A DNA stretch of 64,000 nt from Nioella ostreopsis (GCF_004000255.1 NZ_RCIQ01000003.1:56389-120388), one strand, 5' to 3'; counted from the stretch's first letter, positions 18,614 through 27,756 are shown. A program made the numbers and translations. Notes: generated by a model not told the origin, from the letters alone.

Positions 18614-19219
18614 ATGGACTTCAACGATATCCTTCCCGCCTATGACCGGGTGGCCGATCACTGGGTCGCCACGCGCAACCGGACGCTGTTCGAGCGTGGG
18701 GCGCTGTCGGCCGCCCTGGATGGCCAGACCGGTGCAGCGGTTCTGGATCTCGGCTGCGGTGCGGGGCTGCCGATTGCCCGCTGGTTCACGGATCAGGGCT
18801 GTGCCGTGACGGGTGTGGATGGGTCAAAGCGCATGCTGGACCATTTCCGGGGCAATCTTCCCGACGCAAGAGCGGTTCTCGCCGATATGCGCGGACTGTC
18901 ACTGGGCCAGCGATTTGACGTGATAGTCGCGTGGGACAGTTTCTTTCACCTGTCGCGCAAGGCTCAATGCGCCATGTTTCCAGTCTTCAAGGCCCACGCC
19001 GCCCCCGGCGCGCGGCTGGTGCTGACCACAGGGCCAAGGGACAGCGAAGCCATGGGTCAGGTCGGGGAGGAGCCGGTGATCCATGCCAGCCTGTCGCCGG
19101 ATGCCTATCGCGCACTCTTCGCCGCGCATGGGTTCGAGGTGCTGTGGTTCCGCCCGGACGATGCGGAATTCCACGGCCATTCCGTCTGGCTGGCTCAGCG
19201 GTCGGGGGGAATCGCATAG
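18614..19219 (+). CDS. Class I SAM-dependent methyltransferase
   Basis: A 201-residue cytoplasmic methyltransferase with the Rossmann motif I VLDLGCGAGLP (about 43-53), motif II VTGVDGS and the post-motif region DVIVAWDSFFHLS. The substrate cannot be told from the sequence. It is divergent from mrcA. Its last 25 bp overlap the end of the convergent thioesterase gene, so the two transcripts are complementary at their 3' ends. Confidence 0.85.
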   Translation: MDFNDILPAYDRVADHWVATRNRTLFERGALSAALDGQTGAAVLDLGCGAGLPIARWFTDQGCAVTGVDGSKRMLDHFRGNLPDARAVLADMRGLSLGQRFDVIVAWDSFFHLSRKAQCAMFPVFKAHAAPGARLVLTTGPRDSEAMGQVGEEPVIHASLSPDAYRALFAAHGFEVLWFRPDDAEFHGHSVWLAQRSGGIA

Positions 19220-19617
19220 GTCATCGAGGCGCGCGCCACCGGGGCCTCCATGCCGTCGGACCGGATCAGGCAATCGCCCACGGCCAGTGTCTTGCCCAGT
19301 TTCAGCAAGCGGCAATCGCACAGAAGGTCGGTCGCAGCGGCGGGTTTGCGCATGAAATCCATCGAGATATTCGTGGTGACCGCCAGTCCCTTGGGACCGA
19401 CCATCGCCAGCACAGCCAGATAGATCGAGACATCGGCCAGCGCGAACATCGACGGGCCGGACACGGTGCCGCCGGGCCGCAGGTGCCGCTCATCGACCTT
19501 GAGCCGCACGAGGATGCCCATCTCTCTCACCTCTTCAATGGTGAAGTCGTCTGCGACTTGCGCGAATTCCGTCTGCAGGAACGTTGACAGCGCGGATTTG
19601 TCCATGGCCAGTGCCAT
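19195..19617 (-). CDS. PaaI-family hotdog thioesterase
   Basis: A 140-residue single hotdog-fold protein with the RPGGTVSGPSMFALADVS core helix and the DFMRKP strand typical of PaaI-like acyl-CoA thioesterases. The start at 19617 is chosen because a GGAGGAGG stretch ends 5 nt before it; the longer open frame is unlikely to be used. It is divergent from the crotonase gene (65 bp between starts). Together the two suggest acyl-CoA turnover, though no regulator is adjacent. Confidence 0.85.
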   Translation of the reverse strand: MALAMDKSALSTFLQTEFAQVADDFTIEEVREMGILVRLKVDERHLRPGGTVSGPSMFALADVSIYLAVLAMVGPKGLAVTTNISMDFMRKPAAATDLLCDCRLLKLGKTLAVGDCLIRSDGMEAPVARASMTYAIPPDR

Positions 19618-19682
19618 TGCCCCTCCTCCCTCTTTCGGCCTAGCATTCAGCGTCTTGGATGCAATTGGCAAGGGAGGGCCAG

Positions 19683-20492
19683 ATGTCGGACGCTACGTCA
19701 CAGGATATTCTTATCCGCGAGGACCTTGGCCCCATCACTCGGCTGACGCTGAACATGCCCGGCGCGCTGAATGCGCTGTCGGATGCGATGCTGGCGCGGC
19801 TGAAAGAGGAATTCACCGATCTGATGGGATCGGACACGCAGCGCGTTGTGGTCTTGCGCGGGGTCGGCAAGGCGTTTTGCGCAGGCCATGACCTGAAGGA
19901 GATGCGCGCCAAGCGGCAGGCCCCCGACAAGGGCGCGGCGGCGTTTGGCGATCTGTTCAACCGCTGTGGAGAGATCATGCAGATGATCCCGCGTCTTCCT
20001 CAGCCCGTGATTGCGCAGGTTCACGGCATTGCCACGGCGGCGGGCTGTCAGTTGGTGGCGTCCTGCGACATGGCGATTGCCGCAGATGACACCCGCTTCG
20101 GGGTGAACGGAGTCAATATCGGGTTGTTCTGCTCCACGCCGATGGTGGCCCTATCCCGCAATATCCCGCGCAAACAGGCGATGGAGATGCTGACCACCGG
20201 CCGGTTCATCAGCGCCGACCGGGCCGAGGCGCTCGGGCTGATCAACCGCTCCGTTCATGCCGACCGGCTGGAGGATGAGGTGATGGAAATGGCGCAGACC
20301 GTGGCCGACAAGCTCGGCAGCGCGGTCAGGATCGGCAAGCGGGCGTTTTACGACCAGATCCAGATGAACCTCGCCCAGGCCTATGACTATACCGGCGCGG
20401 TGATGGTGGAAAACATGCTCGATGACGACACCGCCGAGGGCATCGACGCGTTCATTGAAAAGCGGGCGCCTGACTGGACCCAGCCGGGGTAG
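19683..20492 (+). CDS. Enoyl-CoA hydratase/isomerase family protein (ECHDC3-like)
   Basis: A 269-residue crotonase-fold protein. AFCAGHDLKEM supplies the first oxyanion-hole region and HGIATAAGCQLVASCD the second. The following FGVNGVNIGLFCSTPMVAL and IPRKQAMEMLTTGR motifs resemble the ECHDC3 subgroup. The position of the usual second catalytic glutamate appears to be non-acidic (FGVNGVNIG), so classical hydratase activity is uncertain. The start follows GGGAGGG by 4 nt. Its stop is one base from the convergent MFS gene. Confidence 0.85.
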   Translation: MSDATSQDILIREDLGPITRLTLNMPGALNALSDAMLARLKEEFTDLMGSDTQRVVVLRGVGKAFCAGHDLKEMRAKRQAPDKGAAAFGDLFNRCGEIMQMIPRLPQPVIAQVHGIATAAGCQLVASCDMAIAADDTRFGVNGVNIGLFCSTPMVALSRNIPRKQAMEMLTTGRFISADRAEALGLINRSVHADRLEDEVMEMAQTVADKLGSAVRIGKRAFYDQIQMNLAQAYDYTGAVMVENMLDDDTAEGIDAFIEKRAPDWTQPG

Positions 20493-20493
20493 A

Positions 20494-21684
20494 TCAGCCG
20501 ATCCTGCGCAACAGAACGGCCAGCATGCCCAGGCTGGCCGCAAGTACCAGCAGCGACAGGAAAAGCAGCCCCGCCACACCGAACCCGTCCAGCATGACCG
20601 CGCCCAGAACCGGGGCCAGCGCGCCCGCCAACAGGGCCGGGATCTGGATCGTGCCCGCAATCGCTCCGTAGCCCGCCGGTCCCATGGCTTCCGCGATCAG
20701 CACCGGACGCAGGATGGTCATGACCCCGATTGCGCCGCCCTGAATGGCGGTAAAGGCGAAGATCAGCCAGGGCTGCACCCCCGCCAGAAACAGTGCCAGC
20801 GTGCCCGCGACCATGGCCAGAAAGGTGATGCGAGTGGCTGCCGCCGTGCCGATCCGCGCCTCATATCGCATCAGGACCAGTCGTCCGGCCACCTGAGCGG
20901 GTCCAACGGTCGAGGCCGCGAACACCGCCAGCGGCTGGTTCGCGCCCTGTGCCACAAAGATCGGCACCGCGTAGTTGATCAGCATCCAGTGATTGAGCGA
21001 GACAAGCGACAGGACGACGGCCAGTACCCAGAAACTGACCGATCTCAACGCCCGGCCCAAGGCGCCCTTGTCGGTCTCCCTCGTATCCGGCGCGCCCTCC
21101 ACCCGGCGCAGCATCCGGCCCGCGATGGCGAAGAGTGGCACCAGGCCGAATGCCATTACCGCCGCCGCAACCCAGACCGCCCCACGCCAGCCGATCGAGG
21201 CGCTGAGCGTCGCGCCCGCCGGAAAGGCAAGCGTCGAGGCGAAGCCCGCGACCAGCGTGACGCGAACGATTGCAGCCCTCGCATGCGGTCCAAGGCGGCG
21301 AATGAGAAAGGCGAAGCAGGTTTCATAGAGCGTGACGGATTGGGCCAGCCCGATCAGGGCCCATGCGGCGAGATACGCTGTCGGGGTCTGGCTCAGTGCC
21401 AGCGCCACAAGCGCCCCGGCCCCGATCAGCGCGCCCGCCACCATCGCCTCGGGCCCTTTCCCCAGATCCACCAGCCGTCCCGCAAAGGGGGCCAGCACTG
21501 CGGCAATCACGATGGACAGGAAAGGCCCCGTGGCCAGCACGGCCCGGTCCCAGCCAAGATCGGCCTCCCAACTCAGGATGAGGGCTGCGAAAATGTAGTA
21601 GAGGCAGGCGTAGCTCAGCGTCTGGCCGATGGCCAGCATCCAGACCGCCGGGCCGCGTGCGGCCTGATCTGGCCGCAGGTCCAT
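20494..21684 (-). CDS. MFS transporter
   Basis: A 396-residue major facilitator protein with about twelve hydrophobic segments and a charged middle loop (about 190-210, RRVEGAPDTRETDKG). The start at 21684 (MDLRPDQ) is placed one base after the stop of the M32 peptidase gene; an open extension upstream would overlap that gene and lacks membrane-protein character. It is the last gene of the ctaA-M32-MFS run. The substrate is unknown. Confidence 0.83.
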   Translation of the reverse strand: MDLRPDQAARGPAVWMLAIGQTLSYACLYYIFAALILSWEADLGWDRAVLATGPFLSIVIAAVLAPFAGRLVDLGKGPEAMVAGALIGAGALVALALSQTPTAYLAAWALIGLAQSVTLYETCFAFLIRRLGPHARAAIVRVTLVAGFASTLAFPAGATLSASIGWRGAVWVAAAVMAFGLVPLFAIAGRMLRRVEGAPDTRETDKGALGRALRSVSFWVLAVVLSLVSLNHWMLINYAVPIFVAQGANQPLAVFAASTVGPAQVAGRLVLMRYEARIGTAAATRITFLAMVAGTLALFLAGVQPWLIFAFTAIQGGAIGVMTILRPVLIAEAMGPAGYGAIAGTIQIPALLAGALAPVLGAVMLDGFGVAGLLFLSLLVLAASLGMLAVLLRRIG

Positions 21685-21685
21685 G

Positions 21686-23158
21686 TCAGACCCCGTAGAT
21701 CGCGCCGAACTTGGCGTCGAGATAGTCGAGAAGCGGCGCTTCGCTGACCGGCGCTCGGGCGGCCCGTTCCACCACCTCGCGCGGCTCGTAAAGCCCGCCA
21801 TGGGTTTGCATGTTCTGCGCCATCCAGCCGGTTGCGCCGCTCAGGTCGCCCTCGGCCATCTGCGCATCCACATCCGGGAGATCGTTGCGCAGGGTCTTGA
21901 ACAGGCAGCCCGCATAGACATTGCCAAGCGTGTAGGTCGGGAAATAGCCGAAGAGCCCCACCGACCAATGCACGTCCTGCAGCATGCCGTTCGAGGGCTT
22001 GTCGACCGCCACACCGAAATCGGCGGCAAAGCGGTCATTCCAGGCGGCTTCAAGATCGGCCACTTGCAGGTCACCGGTGATCAACGCCCGCTCCAGATCG
22101 AAGCGCAGCAGGATATGCAGGTTGTAGTGCACCTCGTCGGCCTCGGTGCGGATATAGCCCGACTGAACGCGGTTCACAGCGGCGTGGAAGGCATCGGCAT
22201 CAGGAACATTCAGGGGGCCGAACGCCTCGGTCATCTTGCCGTAAAGCCAGCCTGTGAAGGCACGGCTGCGGCCCATCTGGTTCTCGTAAGAGCGGCTCTG
22301 GCTTTCATGCACGCCCATGGACACACCACCGCCAAGCGCACTGAACAAATAGGCGTCGTCGATATTCAGCTCATAGCAGGCATGGCCGACCTCGTGGATG
22401 GTGGAATAGAGACAGCCGAAGGGCTCCGCCTCATCCACCCGCGTGGTGATCCGCACATCCCGGCCAGAGCCGGAGCTGAACGGATGCACCGCCTTGTCGA
22501 TGCGGCCATGGGTCAAGTCATAGCCGAAGGCCTGCGCCAGTTCGGCGGACAACGCCAGTTGCGCGGCTTCCGGGAAATGCCCCTTCAGCGGTTTGGGGTC
22601 ATAGCCCGAGGACAGGATACGCCCGCGCAGATCGACCAGCCGGGGGCGCATACGGGAAAAGAGCGCCTCCAGCTCGGCGCCGGTGATCCCCGGTTCATAA
22701 TCCTGCAAGAGCGCGTCATAGGGGTCGGCATCACCGGCGATGGCGGCGGCTTCCTCACGCCGCAGACGCAGGATTTCGGCCAGCGTCGGCAGGAAGGCCG
22801 CCACGTCTTCAGTCGCCCGCGCCTCGGCCCAGATGCCCTGCGCGCGCGACGTGGCCCGAGCCAGCGCCTTGGCCAGATCGGCGGGCACCTTGGTGGCGCG
22901 GTCGTATTCCCGGCGGATCAGACGCAGGTTGGCGCGCGCCACGTCATCGGAGGCCTCCGCCCCGGCCAGCCAGTCGCCCACACGCGGATCGGTGCGGCGG
23001 GCATGCAGGACGCTTTCCATCGCCGCCATTTCCTCGGACCGCTGATCAGCGGCCCCGCGCGGCATCATGGTTTCCTGATCCCAGCCAAGCCGGCCCATGA
23101 CCTCGGCCAGGGCCTGCGTGTCTTTCTGGTAGGCGATCAGATCGTCATAGGCGGACAT
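21686..23158 (-). CDS. M32 family metallocarboxypeptidase
   Basis: A 490-residue carboxypeptidase Taq/PfuCP-type enzyme that removes C-terminal residues from peptides in the cytoplasm. The zinc site is HEVGH (H255, E256, H259). The family motifs DVRITTR upstream and HESQSR downstream are present, and the length is normal. The start lies one base after the ctaA stop (TGACATG junction), and the same TGACATG joins it to the MFS gene, suggesting one transcript. Confidence 0.95.
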   Translation of the reverse strand: MSAYDDLIAYQKDTQALAEVMGRLGWDQETMMPRGAADQRSEEMAAMESVLHARRTDPRVGDWLAGAEASDDVARANLRLIRREYDRATKVPADLAKALARATSRAQGIWAEARATEDVAAFLPTLAEILRLRREEAAAIAGDADPYDALLQDYEPGITGAELEALFSRMRPRLVDLRGRILSSGYDPKPLKGHFPEAAQLALSAELAQAFGYDLTHGRIDKAVHPFSSGSGRDVRITTRVDEAEPFGCLYSTIHEVGHACYELNIDDAYLFSALGGGVSMGVHESQSRSYENQMGRSRAFTGWLYGKMTEAFGPLNVPDADAFHAAVNRVQSGYIRTEADEVHYNLHILLRFDLERALITGDLQVADLEAAWNDRFAADFGVAVDKPSNGMLQDVHWSVGLFGYFPTYTLGNVYAGCLFKTLRNDLPDVDAQMAEGDLSGATGWMAQNMQTHGGLYEPREVVERAARAPVSEAPLLDYLDAKFGAIYGV

Positions 23159-23159
23159 G

Positions 23160-24293
23160 TCAGGCCCCTCTCACGGATTGGGCATGGGGATGCATCGCGG
23201 TAAAGCGCGCGCGGAGAATGAGAACGATGGTCACGACCGCACCCAACTGGTGCAGAAGCGCCAGCGCCAAGGGCGAGGAATGCATGACCGTGACGATCCC
23301 AAGCGTGGCCTGAACGAAGATCATCCCCGCCGCCACCTGCGCTGCGCCTTTGACGCTGCGGTTGGCGGATTTGCGGGCGGCCATGAGGATGCCGATCGCC
23401 ATCAGCACCAGCACATAGCCAACGATCCGGTGGATGAACTGCACGGTGCCCGCGTTTTCGAAGAAGTTCCGCCAGAGGGGCTCGATCTGCCACATGTCGG
23501 GCGGGGTAAAGCCCCCGGACATGAGCGGCCAGTCGGGGAACATGCGGCCCGCGTCGATCCCGGCGACGAGCGCCCCAAGGAGGATCTGGATAAATGACAG
23601 GTGCAACAGCCCCGTCACCATCCCCTTGATCTTGCGGTCCATGTTGCGGCGGGCCTGCATCAGCTCCGCCTCGTCGCGCATGAGGCGCAGCACATACCAG
23701 GCAATGAGCGCGAGGATCAGGAAGGCCAGCCCCAGATGCGTCGCCAGCCGGTAGGAGGCCACGTCGAGCATCCCCTCCTGCAGCCCGGAATGGACCATCC
23801 ACCAGCCAATGGCCCCCTGAGCGCCGCCAAGCGCGCCCAGAAGCAGGAAGCGTCCAGTCCATCCTGTTGGCATCCGTTTCGTCAGCAGCATGAAGGCAAA
23901 GCCGAGCGCCCAGACAAGTCCGATGGTCCGGCCAAGTTGCCGGTGACCCCATTCCCACCAATAGATGTACTGGAACTCGGCGAGGCTCATGCCCGCGTTT
24001 TGCAACCGGTATTCATCGGTCTGCTGATAAGCCTCGAACTCGGATTGCCAATCGGCCTCGTTCAGGGGCGGCACCGCGCCCGAGATCGGAGCCCATTCGG
24101 TGATCGACAGGCCGGAATCGGTCAGCCGGGTCAGCCCGCCCACGGCGATCATCGCCACCACCATCGCGAAGAGCACCATCAGCCAGATCCGCGCGAATCC
24201 ACGCCCCCTGCCCCGGCCCGCCGTCAAAGCGCCCGGCGTCGCGGCGGGTTTCTGGGTTTCTGTGACCTCTTCGAAGATACTGCGTCCGCTCAT
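23160..24293 (-). CDS. ctaA: Heme A synthase (COX15 type)
   Basis: Oxidises the C8 methyl group of heme O to give heme A for aa3-type cytochrome oxidase. The 377-residue membrane protein has eight expected membrane segments starting near residue 35. The GGLTRLTDSGLSITEW motif follows the first segment. The heme-ligand histidine regions are WEWGHRQLGR, MVHSGL, FIHRIVGY and LLHQLGA. The start at 24293 follows GGGAG by 8 nt. It is the first gene of the ctaA-M32-MFS run. Confidence 0.96.
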   Translation of the reverse strand: MSGRSIFEEVTETQKPAATPGALTAGRGRGRGFARIWLMVLFAMVVAMIAVGGLTRLTDSGLSITEWAPISGAVPPLNEADWQSEFEAYQQTDEYRLQNAGMSLAEFQYIYWWEWGHRQLGRTIGLVWALGFAFMLLTKRMPTGWTGRFLLLGALGGAQGAIGWWMVHSGLQEGMLDVASYRLATHLGLAFLILALIAWYVLRLMRDEAELMQARRNMDRKIKGMVTGLLHLSFIQILLGALVAGIDAGRMFPDWPLMSGGFTPPDMWQIEPLWRNFFENAGTVQFIHRIVGYVLVLMAIGILMAARKSANRSVKGAAQVAAGMIFVQATLGIVTVMHSSPLALALLHQLGAVVTIVLILRARFTAMHPHAQSVRGA

Positions 24294-24374
24294 GCCTCGG
24301 GCTCCCATTTCCGTCCCGACAGACCTAGCCCCGCCCCACGGGAGGATCAAGCGCCACGGCAATGCGTCGCGGGG

Positions 24375-25118
24375 TCAGCCGCGCTCCTTCCAGCGCACCA
24401 TCTGGCGCAGGACGCCGTGCAGGGTCTGCACATCCGCGCGCGTGAGCGGCAGGCGCGACCACATGTTGCGCAGGTTCAGGCGCATGCTTTCCGCCTTGGC
24501 CTCGGGGAAGAAGAACCCGGCATCAGTCAAGCGTTCCTCGAAATGGTCGCCGAGCTTCTCAACCTCCAGACCGCTTGCGAATTCCGTTCCGGCCAGTTCC
24601 ATCACTTCGGCCACGATCTCTTCCGTCGCCCGCCGCCATTCATAGGCGGTCAGCAACACGCATTGGCCAAGGTTGAGCGAGGCGAAATCGGGGTTCACCG
24701 GCACCGAGATGATGGCGTTGGCCAGCACGATATCCTCATTCTCCAGCCCCGCCCGTTCGGGACCGAACAGCACGCCCACCTTGCCGCCCTCCGCATGGAT
24801 CGCGCGGGCCTGTTCCATCGCGCGTTCGGGTGTCACGATAGGTTTCGTCAGCCCCCGTTGCCGGGCCGTGGTCGCGAACACATAAGTGCAGTCGCGCAGC
24901 GCCTCCTGCGTGGTTTGAAACAGCCCCGCATTATCCAGCAGCCGCCCGGCCCCGCTGGCCAGCGCCACGGCGCGTTCATTTGGCCAGCCATCTCGCGGGG
25001 CAATCACCCGCATATGATCCAGCCCGAAATTCCACATCGCCCGCGCGGCGGCGCCGATGTTTTCACCCATCTGCGGGCGCACAAGGATGAAGGCGGGTTG
25101 GGGATGCTTGCTGTCCAT
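24375..25118 (-). CDS. trmJ: TrmJ-like tRNA/rRNA 2'-O-methyltransferase (SPOUT)
   Basis: A 247-residue SPOUT-superfamily RNA methyltransferase. The AFILVRPQMGENIGAAARAMWNFG opening, VLFGPERAGLENEDI and PVNPDFASLNLGQ motifs form the knotted SAM site. TrmJ-type enzymes modify position 32 of tRNA; the exact target here is inferred. The start is uncertain: MDSKHPQ at 25118 is preferred on homology, with MRQPMDSK five codons earlier possible, and no strong ribosome site is seen for either. It is divergent from the ThiE-like gene. Confidence 0.88.
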   Translation of the reverse strand: MDSKHPQPAFILVRPQMGENIGAAARAMWNFGLDHMRVIAPRDGWPNERAVALASGAGRLLDNAGLFQTTQEALRDCTYVFATTARQRGLTKPIVTPERAMEQARAIHAEGGKVGVLFGPERAGLENEDIVLANAIISVPVNPDFASLNLGQCVLLTAYEWRRATEEIVAEVMELAGTEFASGLEVEKLGDHFEERLTDAGFFFPEAKAESMRLNLRNMWSRLPLTRADVQTLHGVLRQMVRWKERG

Positions 25119-25219
25119 GGGCTGCCGCATAAAACCGGGGGCCGCGCGATGCAAGCGCCCCATTGTTCCCGGCGCGGCGACCGGCTATCACCGCGCCAGC
25201 CAAGACGAAGGACAGACCC

Positions 25220-25846
25220 ATGCCCCAGGACGCCCCCGAGCAGCCGCAGATCTACCTGATCACGCCGCCCGCCTTCGAAATCGACGCCTTCGCGCCGAAG
25301 CTTGCCGCCGTGCTGGACGGGATGGAAATTGCCTGCCTGCGGCTGGCCCATGCCTCCTCCGATGCCGACGACGTGGCCCGCGCCGCCGATGCGTTGCGCG
25401 TCATTGCTCATGAGCGGGACGTGCCCATTGTGATCGAGAAACATCTGGGCATGGTCGAACGGCTCGGCCTTGACGGCGTCCACCTGACCGATGCGGCCCG
25501 GTCCGTTCGCAAGGCGCGCAAGGAATTGGGCACCGATCCCATCGTCGGGGCCTTTTGCGGCGCCTCCACCCATGAAGGCATGACCGCGGGCGAAGTGGGC
25601 GCTGACTACATCGCCTTCGGTCCCGTTGGCGACAGCCCGCTTGGGGACGGCACCCGCGCCGAGCACGACCTTTTCGCCTGGTGGTCGCAGATGATCGAGC
25701 TGCCGGTGGTGGCGGAAGGTGCGCTGACCGTAGATCTGGTGGCGCAACTGGCCCCGGTTACGGATTTCTTCGCCATCGGGCAGGAGATCTGGAAAGCGGA
25801 GGATCCGCTGGCCGCGCTGAAGACCCTTATCGCCCCGCTTCGGTGA
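25220..25846 (+). CDS. Divergent ThiE/TenI-like TIM-barrel protein
   Basis: A 208-residue protein with the ThiE/TenI fold pattern, including GVHLTDA, GASTHEGMTAGEVGADYIAFGPV and FFAIGQEIW. The usual substrate-binding motifs are altered: the QxRxK strand reads CLRLAHAS, the NDR loop reads IEKHLGM, and GVHLGQ reads GVHLTD. Genuine thiamine phosphate synthase activity is therefore doubtful. No thi gene or TPP riboswitch is nearby. Its 3' end overlaps the convergent olsA gene by 20 nt. Confidence 0.78.
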   Translation: MPQDAPEQPQIYLITPPAFEIDAFAPKLAAVLDGMEIACLRLAHASSDADDVARAADALRVIAHERDVPIVIEKHLGMVERLGLDGVHLTDAARSVRKARKELGTDPIVGAFCGASTHEGMTAGEVGADYIAFGPVGDSPLGDGTRAEHDLFAWWSQMIELPVVAEGALTVDLVAQLAPVTDFFAIGQEIWKAEDPLAALKTLIAPLR

Positions 25847-26651
25847 AGCCCTGCCGGACGGTCGCTTCGCAGGCTGCCGCCAGGGATTTGCGATCGGGGA
25901 AGTCCGAGACTCTCAGCGGCGGGTGGTAGATCACGTCGACGCGGCCCTGCCGCCGGACGGCCAGCACCTTCAGCAGCCCGTAGCCAAAGCCCATATCGCC
26001 CCACCATCCGTAGAACCTCGGGTCTTCGCCCTCGGGCGCATGATAGCGCAGGGTGATGGGCTGAACGGTCAGGAAATCTCGCAAGGCTTCGGTGGTGAAG
26101 GCCGCGAAAAGGGTCGTCTTGAAGGGGAGAACCCGTTGGCCGTCGGTGCTGGTGCCTTCGGGGAAAAACAACAGGTGGTGGCCTGCCCGCAGACGGTCCT
26201 CGAACACGTCCTGCTGACGCCGGGCCTCGCGCCGGTCGCGGCGGATGAACACCGTGCCCGTGCCCCGCGCCAGCCAGCCGATGCCGGGCCAGCCCTGCAC
26301 CTCGGCCTTGGCAACGAAGTAGATGCGTTTGGACGCGTTCAGTACGAAAATGTCGAGCCAGCTGGAATGATTGGCCACATAGGCCCCACGTTGCGGGCTT
26401 GGAACACCGCTCACATTCCGCTTCAACCCCATCACCCAACAGGTTGAAATACATACGAATTGTGTGATCCATGGGGTAATGGGGCGGCGATAGCCCCAGA
26501 TCCATTTCTCCGGCACCCGCAGGATTAGAAGCAGGGGAAAACAGAGCAGAAGCAGCAGGATAACCGGCACGCCCCTTCGACAGACCCTCAGCCACCCGGC
26601 AAGGGTAACGGGGCTGTCCAATGGCATCTCGCCATCATCCCAGACCGTCAC
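25827..26651 (-). CDS. olsA: Lysophospholipid/lyso-ornithine-lipid O-acyltransferase
   Basis: A 274-residue PlsC-family membrane acyltransferase. A hydrophobic N-terminal segment (about 27-48) precedes the catalytic H95-x4-D100 in NHSSWLDIF, the FPEGTSTDG motif and a C-terminal RYHAPEG region. The GTG start overlaps the TGA of olsB (GTGA). With olsB directly upstream, it most likely adds the second, ester-linked acyl chain of ornithine lipid. It could also act on lysophosphatidic acid, as OlsA proteins sometimes do. Confidence 0.85.
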   Translation of the reverse strand: MTVWDDGEMPLDSPVTLAGWLRVCRRGVPVILLLLLCFPLLLILRVPEKWIWGYRRPITPWITQFVCISTCWVMGLKRNVSGVPSPQRGAYVANHSSWLDIFVLNASKRIYFVAKAEVQGWPGIGWLARGTGTVFIRRDRREARRQQDVFEDRLRAGHHLLFFPEGTSTDGQRVLPFKTTLFAAFTTEALRDFLTVQPITLRYHAPEGEDPRFYGWWGDMGFGYGLLKVLAVRRQGRVDVIYHPPLRVSDFPDRKSLAAACEATVRQGFTEAGR

Positions 26652-27418
26652 CGTCGCGCCCCCTTGGCATAGAGGCCGAACTGCTTCTGCGACACGCGTT
26701 TCACATCCATCAACAGACAGATATCGGTGGTGTTGAAGGGCCGGTCTATATAGGCCCCCTCGCCCACGAACCCGCCCATCTTGAGATAGCCTTTGATCAG
26801 CGCAGGCATCGCGCGGGCGGCGGCGACCCGGTCCAGGTCCGCTTCTGCAATCAGGTCCATGCGCTGAAAATTGTCCTCACGCGCGCGAACGCGGATATCA
26901 GCAGGCGCAAGGTAGCGGTGATGCAGCAAGGACAAGGGCGCGGCAAAGGCAGCGGCATCGATTCCGTGGAAGGACGCGACGCCGAACATCAGGTCGATCC
27001 CATGATCCTCCACATAGGCCGCGAGCCCGTTCCACAGATGCAGCATCGCCGTGCCGCCGCGATACTCGGCGTGGACGCAGGACCGCCCCAGTTCCAGCAG
27101 CTTGAGCGGGCCCTGTTTCAGAACCGTCAGGTCATATTCATCGTCGCAATAGAACTGCCCTGCGGCGGCGGCCTGATCTTCTCGCATCAATCGGTAGACG
27201 CCGACGCATTGATTGCCCTGCCGCGACCGATCCAGCAGCATCAGATGGTCGAAGAACGGATCGAACCTGTCCGCCTCTAGCCCGTTTGCGTGATCCACCA
27301 GGTCGCCATCGCCGCCCAATTCCCGGATGAACACCTCGTAGCGCAGGGCCTGTGCCAGCCTCAGATCGGCCTCGCCTCGGGCCAGTCGCAGTTCAAGCTG
27401 GGTGTCGTCAATCACCAT
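26648..27418 (-). CDS. olsB: Ornithine-acyl-ACP N-acyltransferase
   Basis: A GNAT-fold enzyme that makes lyso-ornithine lipid by linking a 3-hydroxyacyl chain to ornithine, a phosphate-free membrane lipid route. Family motifs seen are ALRYEVFIRELGG, HLMLLD, LELGRSCVHAEYRGG, FGVASFHG and KGYLKMGG near the C-terminus. The start is uncertain. ATG 27418 gives 256 residues. A TTG at 27469 in the same frame has GAGG 5 nt upstream and would add 17 residues. Expression under phosphate limitation is known in some alphaproteobacteria; no Pho box was recognised here. Confidence 0.88.
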   Translation of the reverse strand: MVIDDTQLELRLARGEADLRLAQALRYEVFIRELGGDGDLVDHANGLEADRFDPFFDHLMLLDRSRQGNQCVGVYRLMREDQAAAAGQFYCDDEYDLTVLKQGPLKLLELGRSCVHAEYRGGTAMLHLWNGLAAYVEDHGIDLMFGVASFHGIDAAAFAAPLSLLHHRYLAPADIRVRAREDNFQRMDLIAEADLDRVAAARAMPALIKGYLKMGGFVGEGAYIDRPFNTTDICLLMDVKRVSQKQFGLYAKGARR

Positions 27419-27558
27419 GGGCCGCCCGTCAAGAAACCTGCGCGCGAGGTAAGCGATTGGCCGGGGCAATGCAACCTCGTCGGGTTCGAAGCCCCGACCC
27501 GTTAGGAAACTGTTAACCGCACGCGGGCTAGCGTTGCCGGGCAGACGATCCGAGGAGA

Positions 27559-27738
27559 TCAGAACTCGATGACAAGGCCCACCCGTTCGCCATTGATCAC
27601 CACCTTTCCGGCATTCTCGAAATTGACCGTGATCCGGCCCGCGATATTCGATTGCACCTGTCCCAGCCCCCAATCGGGTTGGCCGGGGTGGCGCACCAGC
27701 ATACCCGGCTCCAGCATCGCGTTGAGATCATTGACCAT
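27559..27738 (-). CDS. DUF3553 small protein
   Basis: A 59-residue protein of the DUF3553 family (MLVRHPGQPDWGLGQVQS, then GRITVNFENAGKVVI), similar to the small beta-barrel module found next to UvrD/CarD-type domains. Start 27738 leaves 18 bp to the divergent chpT start. An upstream ATG at 27771 would overlap chpT coding sequence on the opposite strand. A role in nucleic-acid or RNA polymerase contact is a guess from the fold. Confidence 0.8.
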   Translation of the reverse strand: MVNDLNAMLEPGMLVRHPGQPDWGLGQVQSNIAGRITVNFENAGKVVINGERVGLVIEF

Positions 27739-27756
27739 TTCAGGGGGCCTTTCGTG

